A DNA stretch of 64,000 nucleotides from Bifidobacterium breve (GCA_945878865.1 CAMCUD010000006.1:62001-126000); one strand, 5' to 3'; shown: positions 39,747-48,810, counted from the stretch's first letter. Notes: generated by a model not told the origin, from the letters alone. Made by a program: numbers and translations.

Positions 39747-40853
39747 ATGTCGCTCCGTCGGATCCTCGCCGCCTTCGCGTGCGGCGCGGTCTTCCTGGGC
39801 GCCGGAGCCGGTGTGGCCGCTGCCGCGCCCGTCTCGCTCACGGCGACCTACTCCTGCAACTTCCCGCTGCTCGATCCCCAGCCCGTCAAGGTCACGATCA
39901 GCAGCGACATCCCGACGACGGTCGGCAAGGGTGAGACCACCCCGGCGTTCGATCTCCGCGCCGTCTCCGAGGTGCCCGCCGAGGCGGCCCGCGCGCTGCG
40001 CGGCCTCGGCGCCCGGACGATCGGCGGCACCGCCTCCGCGAGCGCGTCGCTGACGCTGCCCGGCGGCATCGACCTCCCGTTGAAGGTTCCCGTCTCGCTG
40101 CAGACCACGGACATCCCCGCGTCCGGCGGGCTCACGGTCGTGGCGACCGGTCAGACCCCGCCGCTGACGTTCTCCCAGGAGGGCGTCGCGCGCATCGACG
40201 TCGGCGACCTGGTGCTGACGCTGTCTCCGCGCCTGGCCGACGGCACGCTCGCGGGCACGAACACGTTCGAGAGCGAGTGCACGCAGAACCCGGGGCAGAA
40301 CCGCACGCTGACGACCATCCAGGTCGGCGACGGGCAGACCGGCACGGTGGAGCGCCCGTACCGCGTGAAGGGCACGTCGGCGATCAACACGCTGACGAAG
40401 GGCCCGATCGCGCTGAACGGGCGGCTCGACACCGAGCTCACTCCGTCGACCGGCGCGTTCACGGGGACCCTGGCGCTCGACCGCGTCCGCGCTCGTCTCG
40501 TCGCGCTCGGCATCATCCCGATCACCGCCGACGTGCAGTTCGTGCCGACGCAGCGGGTGACGGGAACGATCGCCGGCGGCGGGGCGACCGCCACCGCGCG
40601 CTTCAAGGTCCGCGTGGCGAAGATCTACCTCTTCGGATCGATCGCGATCGCCGGCGGCGAGAACTGCCAGACGAAGACGGCGTCGGTCGCGGCGCTGGCG
40701 TCCGCGGGCGGGTTCGACGCGGTCACCGGCGGCCGGCTCACCGGCACGTACGCGCTGAGCGACCTCACGGGCTGCGGCGCGCTCAACGCCTTCCTCAGCC
40801 CGCTGACGAAGGGCGGCGGCAACACCCTCGACCTCACGCTCACGCAGGGATGA
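39747..40853 (+). CDS. secreted protein with DUF6801-like N-domain and conserved C-domain, no fibronectin repeats (paralogue B)
   Basis: A 368-residue exported protein. The signal peptide ends near GVAAAAP. The N-domain (ATYSCNFPLLDPQPVKVTISSD ... FESECTQ) joins directly to the C-domain (YRVKGTSAINTLTKGPIALNG ... LVALGIIPITADVQ ... NCQTKTAS ... LTGCGALNAFLSPLT). It is the minimal version of the paralogue family at 37666, 42989 and 45349. AAAGG is placed about five bases before ATG 39747. The stop overlaps the lipase start (ATGA), so the two are coupled. Confidence 0.8.
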   Translation: MSLRRILAAFACGAVFLGAGAGVAAAAPVSLTATYSCNFPLLDPQPVKVTISSDIPTTVGKGETTPAFDLRAVSEVPAEAARALRGLGARTIGGTASASASLTLPGGIDLPLKVPVSLQTTDIPASGGLTVVATGQTPPLTFSQEGVARIDVGDLVLTLSPRLADGTLAGTNTFESECTQNPGQNRTLTTIQVGDGQTGTVERPYRVKGTSAINTLTKGPIALNGRLDTELTPSTGAFTGTLALDRVRARLVALGIIPITADVQFVPTQRVTGTIAGGGATATARFKVRVAKIYLFGSIAIAGGENCQTKTASVAALASAGGFDAVTGGRLTGTYALSDLTGCGALNAFLSPLTKGGGNTLDLTLTQG

Positions 40854-42070
40854 CCATGCTTCGTACCCTCGCCGCGACCATCGGCGCCGTCCTCGCTCTC
40901 ACGGCCGCGCCCGCGCTGGCGGCGCCCGCGATCGACCGGTCCTTCCCGGCGCCGACGCCCAACAGCGCGCCGGACCCGTTCTACACGCCACCCGCGACGC
41001 TCCCCGACGGGGCGCCCGGCGACGTCATCCGGGCCCGCCCGGCGAAGGCCGGCCCGCCGACCGCGCGCTCGCTCGCCAACGCCTGGCAGGTCATGTACCT
41101 CTCGACGGATGCGCTCGGCGCGCGTGACGCCGTCACCGGCACCGTGCTCATCCCCAAGGCGGTGAACCCCGCGACCGCGCCGGTGGTCGCGTTCAACCCG
41201 GGCACCACCGGCCCGGCGTTCCGCTGCGCGGTCTCGCGCTTCATCAACTCGGGCGCGTTCTACGAGCAGTCGATGGTCAACGCGCTGCTCGAGCGCGGCT
41301 ACGCCGTCGTGGTCACCGACTACGAGGGGTACCGGCAGGACCCCGACACGACGTACATCGTCGGCCGATCGATGGGGCCCGCGGTGCTCGACATGGTCCG
41401 CGCCGCGACCCGGCTGCCTGAGGCCGGCCTGGCGTCGCGGCCGAAGGTCGCCGTCCACGGGTTCTCCCAGGGCGGCGGGGCGAGCATGTGGGCCGGGCAA
41501 CTCCAGCCGGCCTACGCGCCGGACATCGACCTGCGCGGCGTCAGCGGCGGCGGCGTGCCGGCGAACCTCGCCTCCACGGCGCTGAGCCTCAACGGGACGC
41601 CCGCGTTCGGGTTCTTCCTCAGTGCGCTCATCGGCCTGGACAACGCGTACCCCGAGCTCAAGCTCGACAGCTACCTCAACGACACGGGGCGCGCGACGCT
41701 GGCGAAGATGGAGGCGGGCGACTGCACGGTGCAGCTGCTCCTCGACTACGACGGCAAGCAGGCCTCCGACTACACGACCACGCTGCCGTTCAGCGACCTG
41801 CCGTGGCTGCTGCGGGTCGCGCAGAACGAACTGGGCAAGACGAAGATCGAGGCGCCGGTCTACCAGTACCACGCGCCGAACGACGACATCGTGCCCTTTG
41901 ACCAAGCTGCCACACTTCGCGAGAAGTACTGCGCGCTCGGGATGAGCGTGCAATGGCGGACGTTCGACACGGGCCACGTGACCACCGTGGGCCGCGGGAA
42001 CGCCGCCGCTCTGTCATTCATCGCCGACCGGTTCGCGGGGGTCCCACCCGTCTCGAACTGCGGGGCGTAG
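40850..42070 (+). CDS. secreted lipase, LIP family
   Basis: A 406-residue exported lipase. After the signal peptide (about 1-25, ending ALAAP) the sequence follows the secretory lipase (LIP) family: FYTPPATLPDGAPGDVIRARP, MYLSTDALGARDAVTGTVLIP, VVVTDYEGYRQD, the nucleophile elbow VHGFSQGGGAS, the acid in YHAPNDDIVPFDQA and the catalytic His in FDTGHVTTVGRG. It should hydrolyse acylglycerols or other esters outside the cell. It is translationally coupled to paralogue B, which suggests the B protein may assist or anchor it. Confidence 0.9.
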   Translation: MTMLRTLAATIGAVLALTAAPALAAPAIDRSFPAPTPNSAPDPFYTPPATLPDGAPGDVIRARPAKAGPPTARSLANAWQVMYLSTDALGARDAVTGTVLIPKAVNPATAPVVAFNPGTTGPAFRCAVSRFINSGAFYEQSMVNALLERGYAVVVTDYEGYRQDPDTTYIVGRSMGPAVLDMVRAATRLPEAGLASRPKVAVHGFSQGGGASMWAGQLQPAYAPDIDLRGVSGGGVPANLASTALSLNGTPAFGFFLSALIGLDNAYPELKLDSYLNDTGRATLAKMEAGDCTVQLLLDYDGKQASDYTTTLPFSDLPWLLRVAQNELGKTKIEAPVYQYHAPNDDIVPFDQAATLREKYCALGMSVQWRTFDTGHVTTVGRGNAAALSFIADRFAGVPPVSNCGA

Positions 42071-42090
42071 GGGAACACAAGGGGGAAGAG

Positions 42091-42741
42091 ATGACCGCGA
42101 ACATCACGCTGCGGTCCGCGGCTGCGGTGCTTGCCGCCGCGGGGCTGCTCGCCGGCTGCGGGGGCGGCTCGAACGACGACGGCGCGGCCAAGAGCGACAC
42201 GCCGGCCGCGAAGCAGCAGGACCAGCCGGCGTCGACCACGGCGACGCCGCAGCAGCTCGCCGCGAACATCAAGGCGGGGCCGAAGCCGAAGTCGACGTCG
42301 CCCGAGCGGCGCTGGGCGCGCAGCCTCTGCCAGGACATGGCGAAGGCGAGCACGCCCGTCAAGCAGCCGCAGGCCAACTCGTCGGACGTCGTCAAGGCGC
42401 AGCGCTCGCTGGTGCGGTTCTTCGGCCAGGTCGAAGCGCAGCTCGGCGCCCAGCAGCAGGTCATGGTCGCCGCCGGCGACCCGCCCATCAAGGGCGCCGA
42501 GGCCGAGTGGCAGCGGGCGGTCGGAGGGATGGACACCGTCCGCGACCAGCTGCAGACGATCGAGAAGAAGCTCTCGAGCGCCGACCTGAAGAGCCCCCAG
42601 GACCTGCAGAACTACATGAAGACCCTCGGCGGCCAGATGCAGATCCTGACGAACTACCAGAACCCGATCGCGTCGCTGTCGTCCAACCCGACGATCGGGC
42701 CCGCGCTCGCCGCCGAGAAGAGCTGCGCGCGCTTCTCCTAG
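42091..42741 (+). CDS. lipoprotein of unknown function
   Basis: A 216-residue protein with a lipobox, AAGLLAGC (Cys 23), followed by a low-complexity Gly/Asp/Ala/Gln-rich linker (about 24-65) and a helical, glutamine-rich domain containing RRWARSLCQDMAKAS and a final AAEKSCARFS (a possible disulfide pair). No named family is recognised. GGGGGAAGAG directly precedes ATG 42091. It follows the lipase by 20 bases and is probably its cotranscribed neighbour; a strong hairpin follows. Confidence 0.7.
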   Translation: MTANITLRSAAAVLAAAGLLAGCGGGSNDDGAAKSDTPAAKQQDQPASTTATPQQLAANIKAGPKPKSTSPERRWARSLCQDMAKASTPVKQPQANSSDVVKAQRSLVRFFGQVEAQLGAQQQVMVAAGDPPIKGAEAEWQRAVGGMDTVRDQLQTIEKKLSSADLKSPQDLQNYMKTLGGQMQILTNYQNPIASLSSNPTIGPALAAEKSCARFS

Positions 42742-42755
42742 CTCGCGTTCTCAGC

Positions 42756-42799
42756 GTCCGCGCCACGTCGTGCCACCTTGGCGTCGACGTGGTGCGGAC
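42756..42799 (+). terminator. hairpin terminator after the lipoprotein gene
   Basis: GTCCGCGCCACGTCG (42756-42770) and CGACGTGGTGCGGAC (42785-42799) pair with one mismatch around a 14-base loop, starting 14 bases after the stop codon. Confidence 0.7.
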
Positions 42800-42897
42800 A
42801 TGAGACAACCTTCGATAATCCCCGGAATCTGGGACCTCCCGGCTCACGGCAGGGGGCTGGAGCGGCCCGGCACCGTGCGGGCGCTCACAGATCGCCA

Positions 42898-42988
42898 GAT
42901 ACTGCGCCGGCCGCATCTGTCCAGTGGGCGGCGTCATCAGTCGGCAGCGCCGGGGAGTGCGCTGTCGTCCCCATAGAGGAGGAACCAC
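42898..42988 (+). promoter_or_regulatory. conserved leader of secreted paralogue C
   Basis: This region matches the leader of paralogue A (37576-37665): GATACT at 42898-42903, CTGTCCAGT, CGTCATCAGTCGGCAGCGCC, GGGGAGTG and AGAGGAGGA before GTG 42989. The conservation extends through the untranslated part, so common control of A and C is likely. Confidence 0.5.
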
Positions 42989-45280
42989 GTGTCCCTGAGG
43001 TCCCTTGGGGTGCGTCGAGTGCTGGCTACAGCCGGCCTTGGCACCCTTGCCGCCACCGCGGCGCTCGCGTCGTCCGCTCAGGCGGTCACGCTCAAGCAGG
43101 AGTACAGCTGTGAGTACCCGCTGATCGGTGTTCGCGGGCTGACCGTCGAGATCGACGCCGCCATCCCGGCCGAGTGGCCGAAGGGCAAGCCGACCGACAA
43201 GTTCACCATCAACGCCAAGGCGTCGACCGATCTGGCGACGTACGACGGCCTGAACCTCATCAGCGCGCAGAGCTTCGGCGGCACCTCGATCGGCAACGCC
43301 GTCGTGACGCTGCCGGGCGGCTTCAACCTGCCCGTCGCCGTGCCGCTGAACGTGCCCGAGACGCAGAAGCCCGCCACGCGCGGCCCGATCGTCCTCAACG
43401 TCAACGGCGAGACGCCCGAGCTGACGTTCCCGACCGTCGGTGACGGTGTCATCAAGCTCAGCAGCATCAGCCTGAACCTCACGGCCAAGAAGGCCGACGG
43501 CACGCTCATCCAGCTGCCGCCCGTGGGTGAGGACAGCGATGGTGACCCGAACACGTTCGACGTCGCCTGCACCCTGAAGGCCGGCCAGCCGGACGTCCTG
43601 CAGAACATCAAGATCGTCAACCCCGCGCCGACGAACACCGCGCCGACGAAGCCGGGCGTCCCCACGGTCACCGGCGTCAACGACGTCACCTCGACGTCCG
43701 CGAAGATCAAGTGGACGGCCGCGACCGACGACAAGGCGGTCACCGCCTACATCGTCAAGTACGACGACGTCTCGATCGAGCTCCCGGGCAACGTCACCGA
43801 GACGACGCTCACGGGCCTCCTGCCCGACTCGGAGTACACGATCACCGTCACGGCGAAGGACGCCGAGGGCCTGACGACCGAGAGCGATCCCGGCACCGTC
43901 ATCACCCTGCCGAGCACCGACGAGCTCCCGAGCACGCCGACCGGCCTGAAGACCACCGAGGTCAAGCCGAACTCGGTCTCGCTCAGCTGGAACGCGTCGA
44001 CCGACGACAAGGGCGTCAAGGGCTACGACGTCTACAAGGACGGCGTGAAGGTGGCCAACGTCACCGGCACGACCGCCACGATCACCGGCCTGAACCCGGA
44101 GACGGCGTACAAGTTCAAGGTCCTCGCGATCGACACCGCCGACCAGACCTCGACGTTCAGCGACGAGCTCTCGGTCACGACGCCGGCCCCGCCGGACGAG
44201 CCGCCCACCGCGCCCACGGGCGTGAAGGGCACCGCGACGACTACCTCGGTCGAGCTGTCGTGGACCGCGGCCACCGATGACAAGGGCATCAGCGGCTACG
44301 ACGTCTACCAGAACGGCACGAAGGTCAAGACGGTCACCGGCACGTCGACGACCATCACCGGCCTGACGCCGAACACGGACTACAAGTTCAAGGTCCAGGC
44401 GTCGGACACGAAGCCGCAGACGGGCCCGTTCTCCTCGGAGATCACGGTCAAGACGCTGGCCGAGCCGCCCGCCGACACGCCCCCGACGGCCCCCACCGGC
44501 CTGAAGGGCACCGCGGCGACGACCTCGGTGGCGCTGTCGTGGACCGCGGCCACCGATGACAAGGGCATCAGCGGCTACGACGTCTACAAGGACGGCGCGA
44601 AGGTCGCGACGGTCACCGGCACCTCGGCCACCGTGAGCGGGCTGGCCCCGAGCACGGAGTACAAGTTCAAGGTCCAGGCCACCGACACGAAGCCGCAGAC
44701 GGGCCCGTTCTCCACGGAGATCACGGTCAAGACGCTGGCGGACAGCGGTGAGCCCACCGTGGACTACAGCTACGGCCTGACCGGCTCGTCGAAGATCAAC
44801 ACGCTGACCAAGGGCAACGTCCCGCTCAGCGGCGCGTTCGACGCGAAGCTCACGCTCGCCACGGGCGCCTTCACGGGTGACCTGACGCTCAACAACACCC
44901 GCGCGCGCCTCAACGCGCTCGGCTTCATCCCGGTCACGGCGGACGTCGCGTTCGTCATGACCGACAAGGTCACCGGCAAGCTCGAGAACGGCAAGGCCAC
45001 GGCCACGGCCAAGTTCAAGATCCGCCTGCCGAAGGTCTACCTGTTCGGTTCGATCCCGCTCTCGAACTCGAGCCAGTGCCAGACGAAGTCCGCCAGCACG
45101 GCGAACCTGTCGTCGGTCGGGTCCTTTGACCCGCTCGCCGGCGGCCGCCTGACGGGCAGCTACGCGATCAGCAACCTCACGGGCTGCGGCGCCTTCACCG
45201 CGCTGCTCAGCCCGCTGACGGCCGGCGGTGGCAACACCATCGACGTCACGCTGGCCGCGAAGCCGCCGGCGGCCTCCTAA
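42989..45280 (+). CDS. secreted protein with DUF6801-like N-domain, four fibronectin type III repeats and conserved C-domain (paralogue C)
   Basis: A 763-residue exported protein, the longest of the paralogue set. It has a signal peptide (ending ASSAQA), an N-domain almost identical to paralogue A, four fibronectin type III repeats of about 93 residues (starting near PTVTGVNDVTSTSAKIKW, PTGLKTTEVKPNSVSLSW, PTGVKGTATTTSVELSW and PTGLKGTAATTSVALSW) and the shared C-domain (SSKINTLTKGNVPLSG ... CQTKSAS ... LTGCGAFTALLSPLT). Repeats three and four are nearly identical in DNA, a sign of recent unequal duplication. Two serine residues end the chain; no sorting signal is visible. Confidence 0.8.
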   Translation: MSLRSLGVRRVLATAGLGTLAATAALASSAQAVTLKQEYSCEYPLIGVRGLTVEIDAAIPAEWPKGKPTDKFTINAKASTDLATYDGLNLISAQSFGGTSIGNAVVTLPGGFNLPVAVPLNVPETQKPATRGPIVLNVNGETPELTFPTVGDGVIKLSSISLNLTAKKADGTLIQLPPVGEDSDGDPNTFDVACTLKAGQPDVLQNIKIVNPAPTNTAPTKPGVPTVTGVNDVTSTSAKIKWTAATDDKAVTAYIVKYDDVSIELPGNVTETTLTGLLPDSEYTITVTAKDAEGLTTESDPGTVITLPSTDELPSTPTGLKTTEVKPNSVSLSWNASTDDKGVKGYDVYKDGVKVANVTGTTATITGLNPETAYKFKVLAIDTADQTSTFSDELSVTTPAPPDEPPTAPTGVKGTATTTSVELSWTAATDDKGISGYDVYQNGTKVKTVTGTSTTITGLTPNTDYKFKVQASDTKPQTGPFSSEITVKTLAEPPADTPPTAPTGLKGTAATTSVALSWTAATDDKGISGYDVYKDGAKVATVTGTSATVSGLAPSTEYKFKVQATDTKPQTGPFSTEITVKTLADSGEPTVDYSYGLTGSSKINTLTKGNVPLSGAFDAKLTLATGAFTGDLTLNNTRARLNALGFIPVTADVAFVMTDKVTGKLENGKATATAKFKIRLPKVYLFGSIPLSNSSQCQTKSASTANLSSVGSFDPLAGGRLTGSYAISNLTGCGAFTALLSPLTAGGGNTIDVTLAAKPPAAS
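43110..43620 (+). repeat. long direct repeat within paralogue C (matches 37774-38284)
   Basis: Counterpart of the repeat in paralogue A; see the shared N-domain. Offset between the copies is 5336 bases. Confidence 0.75.
44213..44750 (+). repeat. tandem 279-base fibronectin repeat units
   Basis: Fibronectin repeats three and four of paralogue C are offset by 279 bases (93 codons). A 55-base block is identical at 44254-44308 and 44533-44587, and the flanks are highly similar. Confidence 0.75.
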
Positions 45281-45300
45281 GCCCCACCCGGTCCCATCCG

Positions 45301-45328
45301 CCCCCGTCGCGCTCCGGCGCGGCGGGGG
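45301..45328 (+). terminator. hairpin after paralogue C
   Basis: CCCCCGTCGCGC, loop TCCG, then GCGCGGCGGGGG: 12-base arms with one G-T pair, 20 bases after the stop and 20 bases before the next start. Confidence 0.65.
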
Positions 45329-45348
45329 TGGTGGTCCATTCTCTTCCG

Positions 45349-46659
45349 ATGCGCATGCTCCGCTCCGCGCTCGCCGCGAGTGTCGTATCGCTTGCGTGTG
45401 CTGCGTCCGCCGACGCGTACACGCAGACCGCGACCTGCGACTTCCCGCTCGTCGGGTCGGCGCCGGTCGAGATCAGCGCCCAGGCCGACCTGCCCGCGAC
45501 CTGGCCCGCGAGGACCCTGCTTCCCGGCGCGACGGTCAAGGTGTCGCTCAACGCGCCCGGACTGAAGCTGCGCATCTCTTCGGCGACGATCACCCAGCAC
45601 GTCGCCATCACCACGCCCTCCGGCACGCTGGACGTCAGCGCGCCCAGCCAGGCCGGGGCGAGCGACTTCTCCGCCGGGCCGGTCACGGCCACGGGCGCGA
45701 TCCCGGCGTTCGTCCTTCCCGCGGTGCCGGCGACCTTCACCGTCCGGAGCGTGGACCTCAGGCTGCGCGCGGTCGACGCTTCGGGGCAGCCCATCCTCTT
45801 CCCCGGTCCTGACGACGACGGCGATCCCGCGACCGTGTCGGTGCGGTGCACCTGGGGCGGGGCGCCGGGGCCGCAGCTGGCCCGGATCGACGCGCCCAAA
45901 CCACAGCTCACCCCGCCCGGTGCGCCCACGCCCTCCGACGTGACGGCCACGACCACGCGCCTGACGTGGGCGCCGTCCACCGGCGGGCAGGTCGCCTCCT
46001 ACGTCGTGAAGGTCGACGGCGCCGAGCGCGCGACGACGACCGCGACGTCGGTCGTGATCGACGGCCTTGCGCCGGGCACGAGGCACACCGCGCAGGTCGC
46101 CGCCCTTGATCCCGACGGTCAGCGCACCGCGTTCAGCGCCGAGAGCGCGTGGGTCACCTCGCAGCAGGCGACGACCCGCGACGTCTCGTACGACGTCCGC
46201 GCCATCGCCGACTTCTCGTCGCTGACGCGCAGTCCCGTCGCGATGACCGGGTCGCTCACCGGCCGGCTCACGACGCCGGGCGGCGACTTCTCCGGTGCGC
46301 TCGCGCTCAACCGGGTCCGCACGCGGTTGAAGGCGTTCGGGTCGATCCCCGTGACGGCCGACCTCGATCTCGTCGCGACCGCGCCGGCGACGGGCACGCT
46401 GCCCGCGCGGCTCGTCGTGCGCTTCAAGACGCGCGTGGCGAAGCTCTACCTCTTCGGCTCGATCCCGGTGGCGGGCGGCGAGAGCTGCCAGACGAAGACG
46501 GCGGCCACGGCCGAGCTCGCGCGCGAGGACGCAAGGTTGGCCGGCGAGTTCGCGATGAGCGACCTCACGGGCTGTGGGCCGCTCAACGCGTTCCTCAGCC
46601 CGCTGACACGCAGCACGGGCAACCAGCTCGAGCTGGCGCTCACCGAGCGGTCGAGCTGA
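45349..46659 (+). CDS. secreted protein with DUF6801-like N-domain, one fibronectin type III repeat and conserved C-domain (paralogue D)
   Basis: A 436-residue exported protein. Signal peptide about residues 1-22 (ending ASADA); N-domain TATCDFPLVGSAPVEISAQ ... ATVSVRCTW; one fibronectin repeat (PSDVTATTTRLTWAPSTGGQ ... GLAPGTRHTAQVAALD); C-domain (VRTRLKAFGSIPVTADLDLV ... YLFGSIPVAGGESCQTK ... LTGCGPLNAFLSPLT). It is the most divergent of the four paralogues. The start is ATG 45349, chosen because an upstream GTG lies inside the terminator hairpin. No clear ribosome-binding site is visible. Confidence 0.78.
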   Translation: MRMLRSALAASVVSLACAASADAYTQTATCDFPLVGSAPVEISAQADLPATWPARTLLPGATVKVSLNAPGLKLRISSATITQHVAITTPSGTLDVSAPSQAGASDFSAGPVTATGAIPAFVLPAVPATFTVRSVDLRLRAVDASGQPILFPGPDDDGDPATVSVRCTWGGAPGPQLARIDAPKPQLTPPGAPTPSDVTATTTRLTWAPSTGGQVASYVVKVDGAERATTTATSVVIDGLAPGTRHTAQVAALDPDGQRTAFSAESAWVTSQQATTRDVSYDVRAIADFSSLTRSPVAMTGSLTGRLTTPGGDFSGALALNRVRTRLKAFGSIPVTADLDLVATAPATGTLPARLVVRFKTRVAKLYLFGSIPVAGGESCQTKTAATAELAREDARLAGEFAMSDLTGCGPLNAFLSPLTRSTGNQLELALTERSS

Positions 46660-46665
46660 CCGGAG

Positions 46666-47406
46666 CTACGCCGGCGTGTGCGTGCGCTGTGCCGCGGCGA
46701 TGAGGTCGCGCACGGCGCCCGTGTCCCCGGCCCGCAGCAGCTCGACCGGGTCGGGCTCGCCGTTGACGATCTCCTCGAAGAACGCCTTGCGGTCCTGGTA
46801 CGTGGGCAGCGTGCCCTTCGCCCAGCCGCGGGCGTCGTTGAGCATGATCGCCAGCGTCGCGTACTCGTCGCCGAACAGGTCGGCGACCTCGCGCTTCATC
46901 CGCTTGGCCAGCGCGGGCGACGCGCCGGCGGTGGAGATCGCGATCGCCAACGGGCCCATGCGCACGAGCGCCGGCAGGATGAAGTTGCACAGCGGCGGGA
47001 CGTCGACGATGTTCACGAGCATCGCCCGCGCCTCGGCGTCGTCGTAGATCTTGATGTTGATGTCCGTGTCGTCGGTGCACGCGATGACCATGAACACGGC
47101 GTCGAGGTCGCTCGGCCCGGCGTACTCGCGGCGCTCCCACGCGATCGAGCCTTCCTCGGCGAGCCGCTCGAGCTCGGGGACGGCCGTCGGTGCGATGAGC
47201 GTGACGTCGCCGTCGCACGCCAGCAGGCCCTCGACCTTCTCCAGCCCGATCTCCCCGCCGCCGACGACCACGCACTTGCGGCCCTTCAGCTTCAGGCACG
47301 CGATGTAGAAGGGCGTGTCCAGCATGTCCTTGACGCAGGTCTGGTCACAGATCCCGCGCCGGAACTGGCAGACGCATTCCTTCCCGGCATAAGCGGCTGC
47401 AGGCAT
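46666..47406 (-). CDS. precorrin-2 dehydrogenase / sirohydrochlorin ferrochelatase-like (siroheme synthase N-domain) with cysteine-rich N-terminus
   Basis: A 246-residue protein of the Met8/CysG-N (SirC) family, which oxidises precorrin-2 to sirohydrochlorin. The NAD site is [19 protein letters not shown], followed by [27 protein letters not shown] and the family [25 protein letters not shown] segment. Unusually, the first 28 residues carry [20 protein letters not shown], four cysteines absent from standard family members. It uses the CobA product made by the fusion at 4650-6110. A TACCCT box six bases before ATG 47406 supports this start. Confidence 0.88.
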   Translation of the reverse strand: MPAAAYAGKECVCQFRRGICDQTCVKDMLDTPFYIACLKLKGRKCVVVGGGEIGLEKVEGLLACDGDVTLIAPTAVPELERLAEEGSIAWERREYAGPSDLDAVFMVIACTDDTDINIKIYDDAEARAMLVNIVDVPPLCNFILPALVRMGPLAIAISTAGASPALAKRMKREVADLFGDEYATLAIMLNDARGWAKGTLPTYQDRKAFFEEIVNGEPDPVELLRAGDTGAVRDLIAAAQRTHTPA

Positions 47407-47412
47407 GGCAAG

Positions 47413-47418
47413 AGGGTA
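47413..47418 (-). promoter_or_regulatory. -10 box of a leaderless promoter (siroheme gene)
   Basis: On the minus strand TACCCT lies six bases before ATG 47406, with no Shine-Dalgarno sequence between. Confidence 0.45.
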
Positions 47419-47545
47419 GCGAGACTGGGGGGCTCGCCCGGTTGACTTGGTGGTGGCAAGACGCCATCGTGGCGGGCGTTGCACCCCGGGGGAGGGTCCT
47501 GTCCGGTTTTCCTCCTCCGCGGTCTGTCCAGCATCAGGAGGGGAA

Positions 47546-48715
47546 GTGAGGGGGAAGACGCCGCGCGCCCGTGTCGGGCTGTGCACGCTGGCCGCGTTCG
47601 CGGCGAGCGGAGCGACGCTGTCCACGACGGCGATCGCCGCCCCGGTCCAGGCCGACGTGCCCCTGAGCTGTCGCATGTACGACCCCGAGCTCGGCTGGCC
47701 CGAAGGCAACTACGGCCTGACGCCCAAGCCGACCGCGCGCGTCACCGCGACCGCGCCCTCCAGCGCCGACCCCGGCGGCTCCGTCGCGCTGGGCGATGCG
47801 GCGCTCGATCTCGTCTTCGACCGCGCCACGGTCGACGCCGCGCGCGGCCTCTTCTTCGCCGACTCGGTCGCCGGGAAGGTCACGAGCCTGCGGTTCACCG
47901 GCTCCGGCACCACGCCCGCCGCGGTCCAGGCCGCAGGCGCGGGCATCACCTTCGGCCCGGCGGCGCTTCCGGCCGGGCAGCCCGTCACGGCGTCGCTGAC
48001 TGTCGGCGCCGTCGGCCCGCTGAAGGCCAGCGGCCCGGCCGGCACGCCCGCGGTGATCTCGCTCGGCGGCCTGGATGCGGACGCGCGGTTCGGGACGATC
48101 CCCGTCAAGCTTGCCTGCACGCCGTCCTCGGACGGGCGCGTCGTGTCGGTCCCGGTGGGCGGGGTCGTCGTCACGCCGCCGACCGTGTCCGGCCTCGCCC
48201 CCGCGAAGGGGCCGCTGGCCGGCGGGACCGTCGTGACGATCACCGGCACGAACCTCGCGGCCGCGACGGGCGTGACGTTCGGTGGCCGCGCGGCGACCTC
48301 GGTGACGAAGGTCTCGGCCACCGAGCTTCGCGCGACCGCTCCGGCGGGCGCGGCGGCCGGCAAGGTCGACGTCGCCGTCAGCACCGGCGACGGCACCTCG
48401 GCGAACACCGCCGCGGACGACTTCACCTACGAGGCGCCGGCTCCGCCGCCGCCCGCTTTCCTGCCCGTGGTATCCGGCGTGTCGCCGACCCGCGCGTACG
48501 CCGGCTTCGCCCCTGTCGTGGCGATCACCGGGCAGAACCTGCAGGGCGCGGAGGTCCGCATCGGCGGCATCGTCAGTGCCGTGGTCGTCAGCACGCCCGG
48601 CCGCCTCGTCGTGGTCGGCCCCGCGCTGCGCGCCGGCACGTACGACGTCCGTGTCACCACCGACACCGGCAGCGCCACAGCCGCGACGAAGATCAGGTAC
48701 GTCCGGCCGTTCTGA
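47546..48715 (+). CDS. secreted IPT/TIG-domain protein
   Basis: A 389-residue exported protein. Signal peptide about 1-32; an N-terminal domain ([20 protein letters not shown] ... [13 protein letters not shown]) that is distantly like the N-domains of the neighbouring paralogues; then two IPT/TIG immunoglobulin-like domains ([34 protein letters not shown] and [33 protein letters not shown]). Such domains mediate surface interactions. AGGAGGGG precedes GTG 47546. A pyrimidine tract TTCCTCCTCC at about 47509-47518 could pair with this site. Confidence 0.78.
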   Translation: MRGKTPRARVGLCTLAAFAASGATLSTTAIAAPVQADVPLSCRMYDPELGWPEGNYGLTPKPTARVTATAPSSADPGGSVALGDAALDLVFDRATVDAARGLFFADSVAGKVTSLRFTGSGTTPAAVQAAGAGITFGPAALPAGQPVTASLTVGAVGPLKASGPAGTPAVISLGGLDADARFGTIPVKLACTPSSDGRVVSVPVGGVVVTPPTVSGLAPAKGPLAGGTVVTITGTNLAAATGVTFGGRAATSVTKVSATELRATAPAGAAAGKVDVAVSTGDGTSANTAADDFTYEAPAPPPPAFLPVVSGVSPTRAYAGFAPVVAITGQNLQGAEVRIGGIVSAVVVSTPGRLVVVGPALRAGTYDVRVTTDTGSATAATKIRYVRPF

Positions 48716-48810
48716 GCCTGCACAAGCTTCGGCAGACCCCAGTCCGCCGAACGGAACGGAGCACCCGGCCGGGATCCCTCTTCCCGTCCCCGTCTGGGAG
48801 CCCTGTCCAG

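Noticed and set aside
40625-41977. Long antisense frame opposite the lipase gene
   Set aside because: Its translation is low-complexity arginine-rich sequence typical of the shadow of a high-GC gene; the forward frame has a signal peptide and catalytic motifs.
43620-44750. Possible CRISPR-like or satellite repeat array
   Set aside because: The repeats are 279 bases long, contiguous and in frame; they encode fibronectin type III domains.
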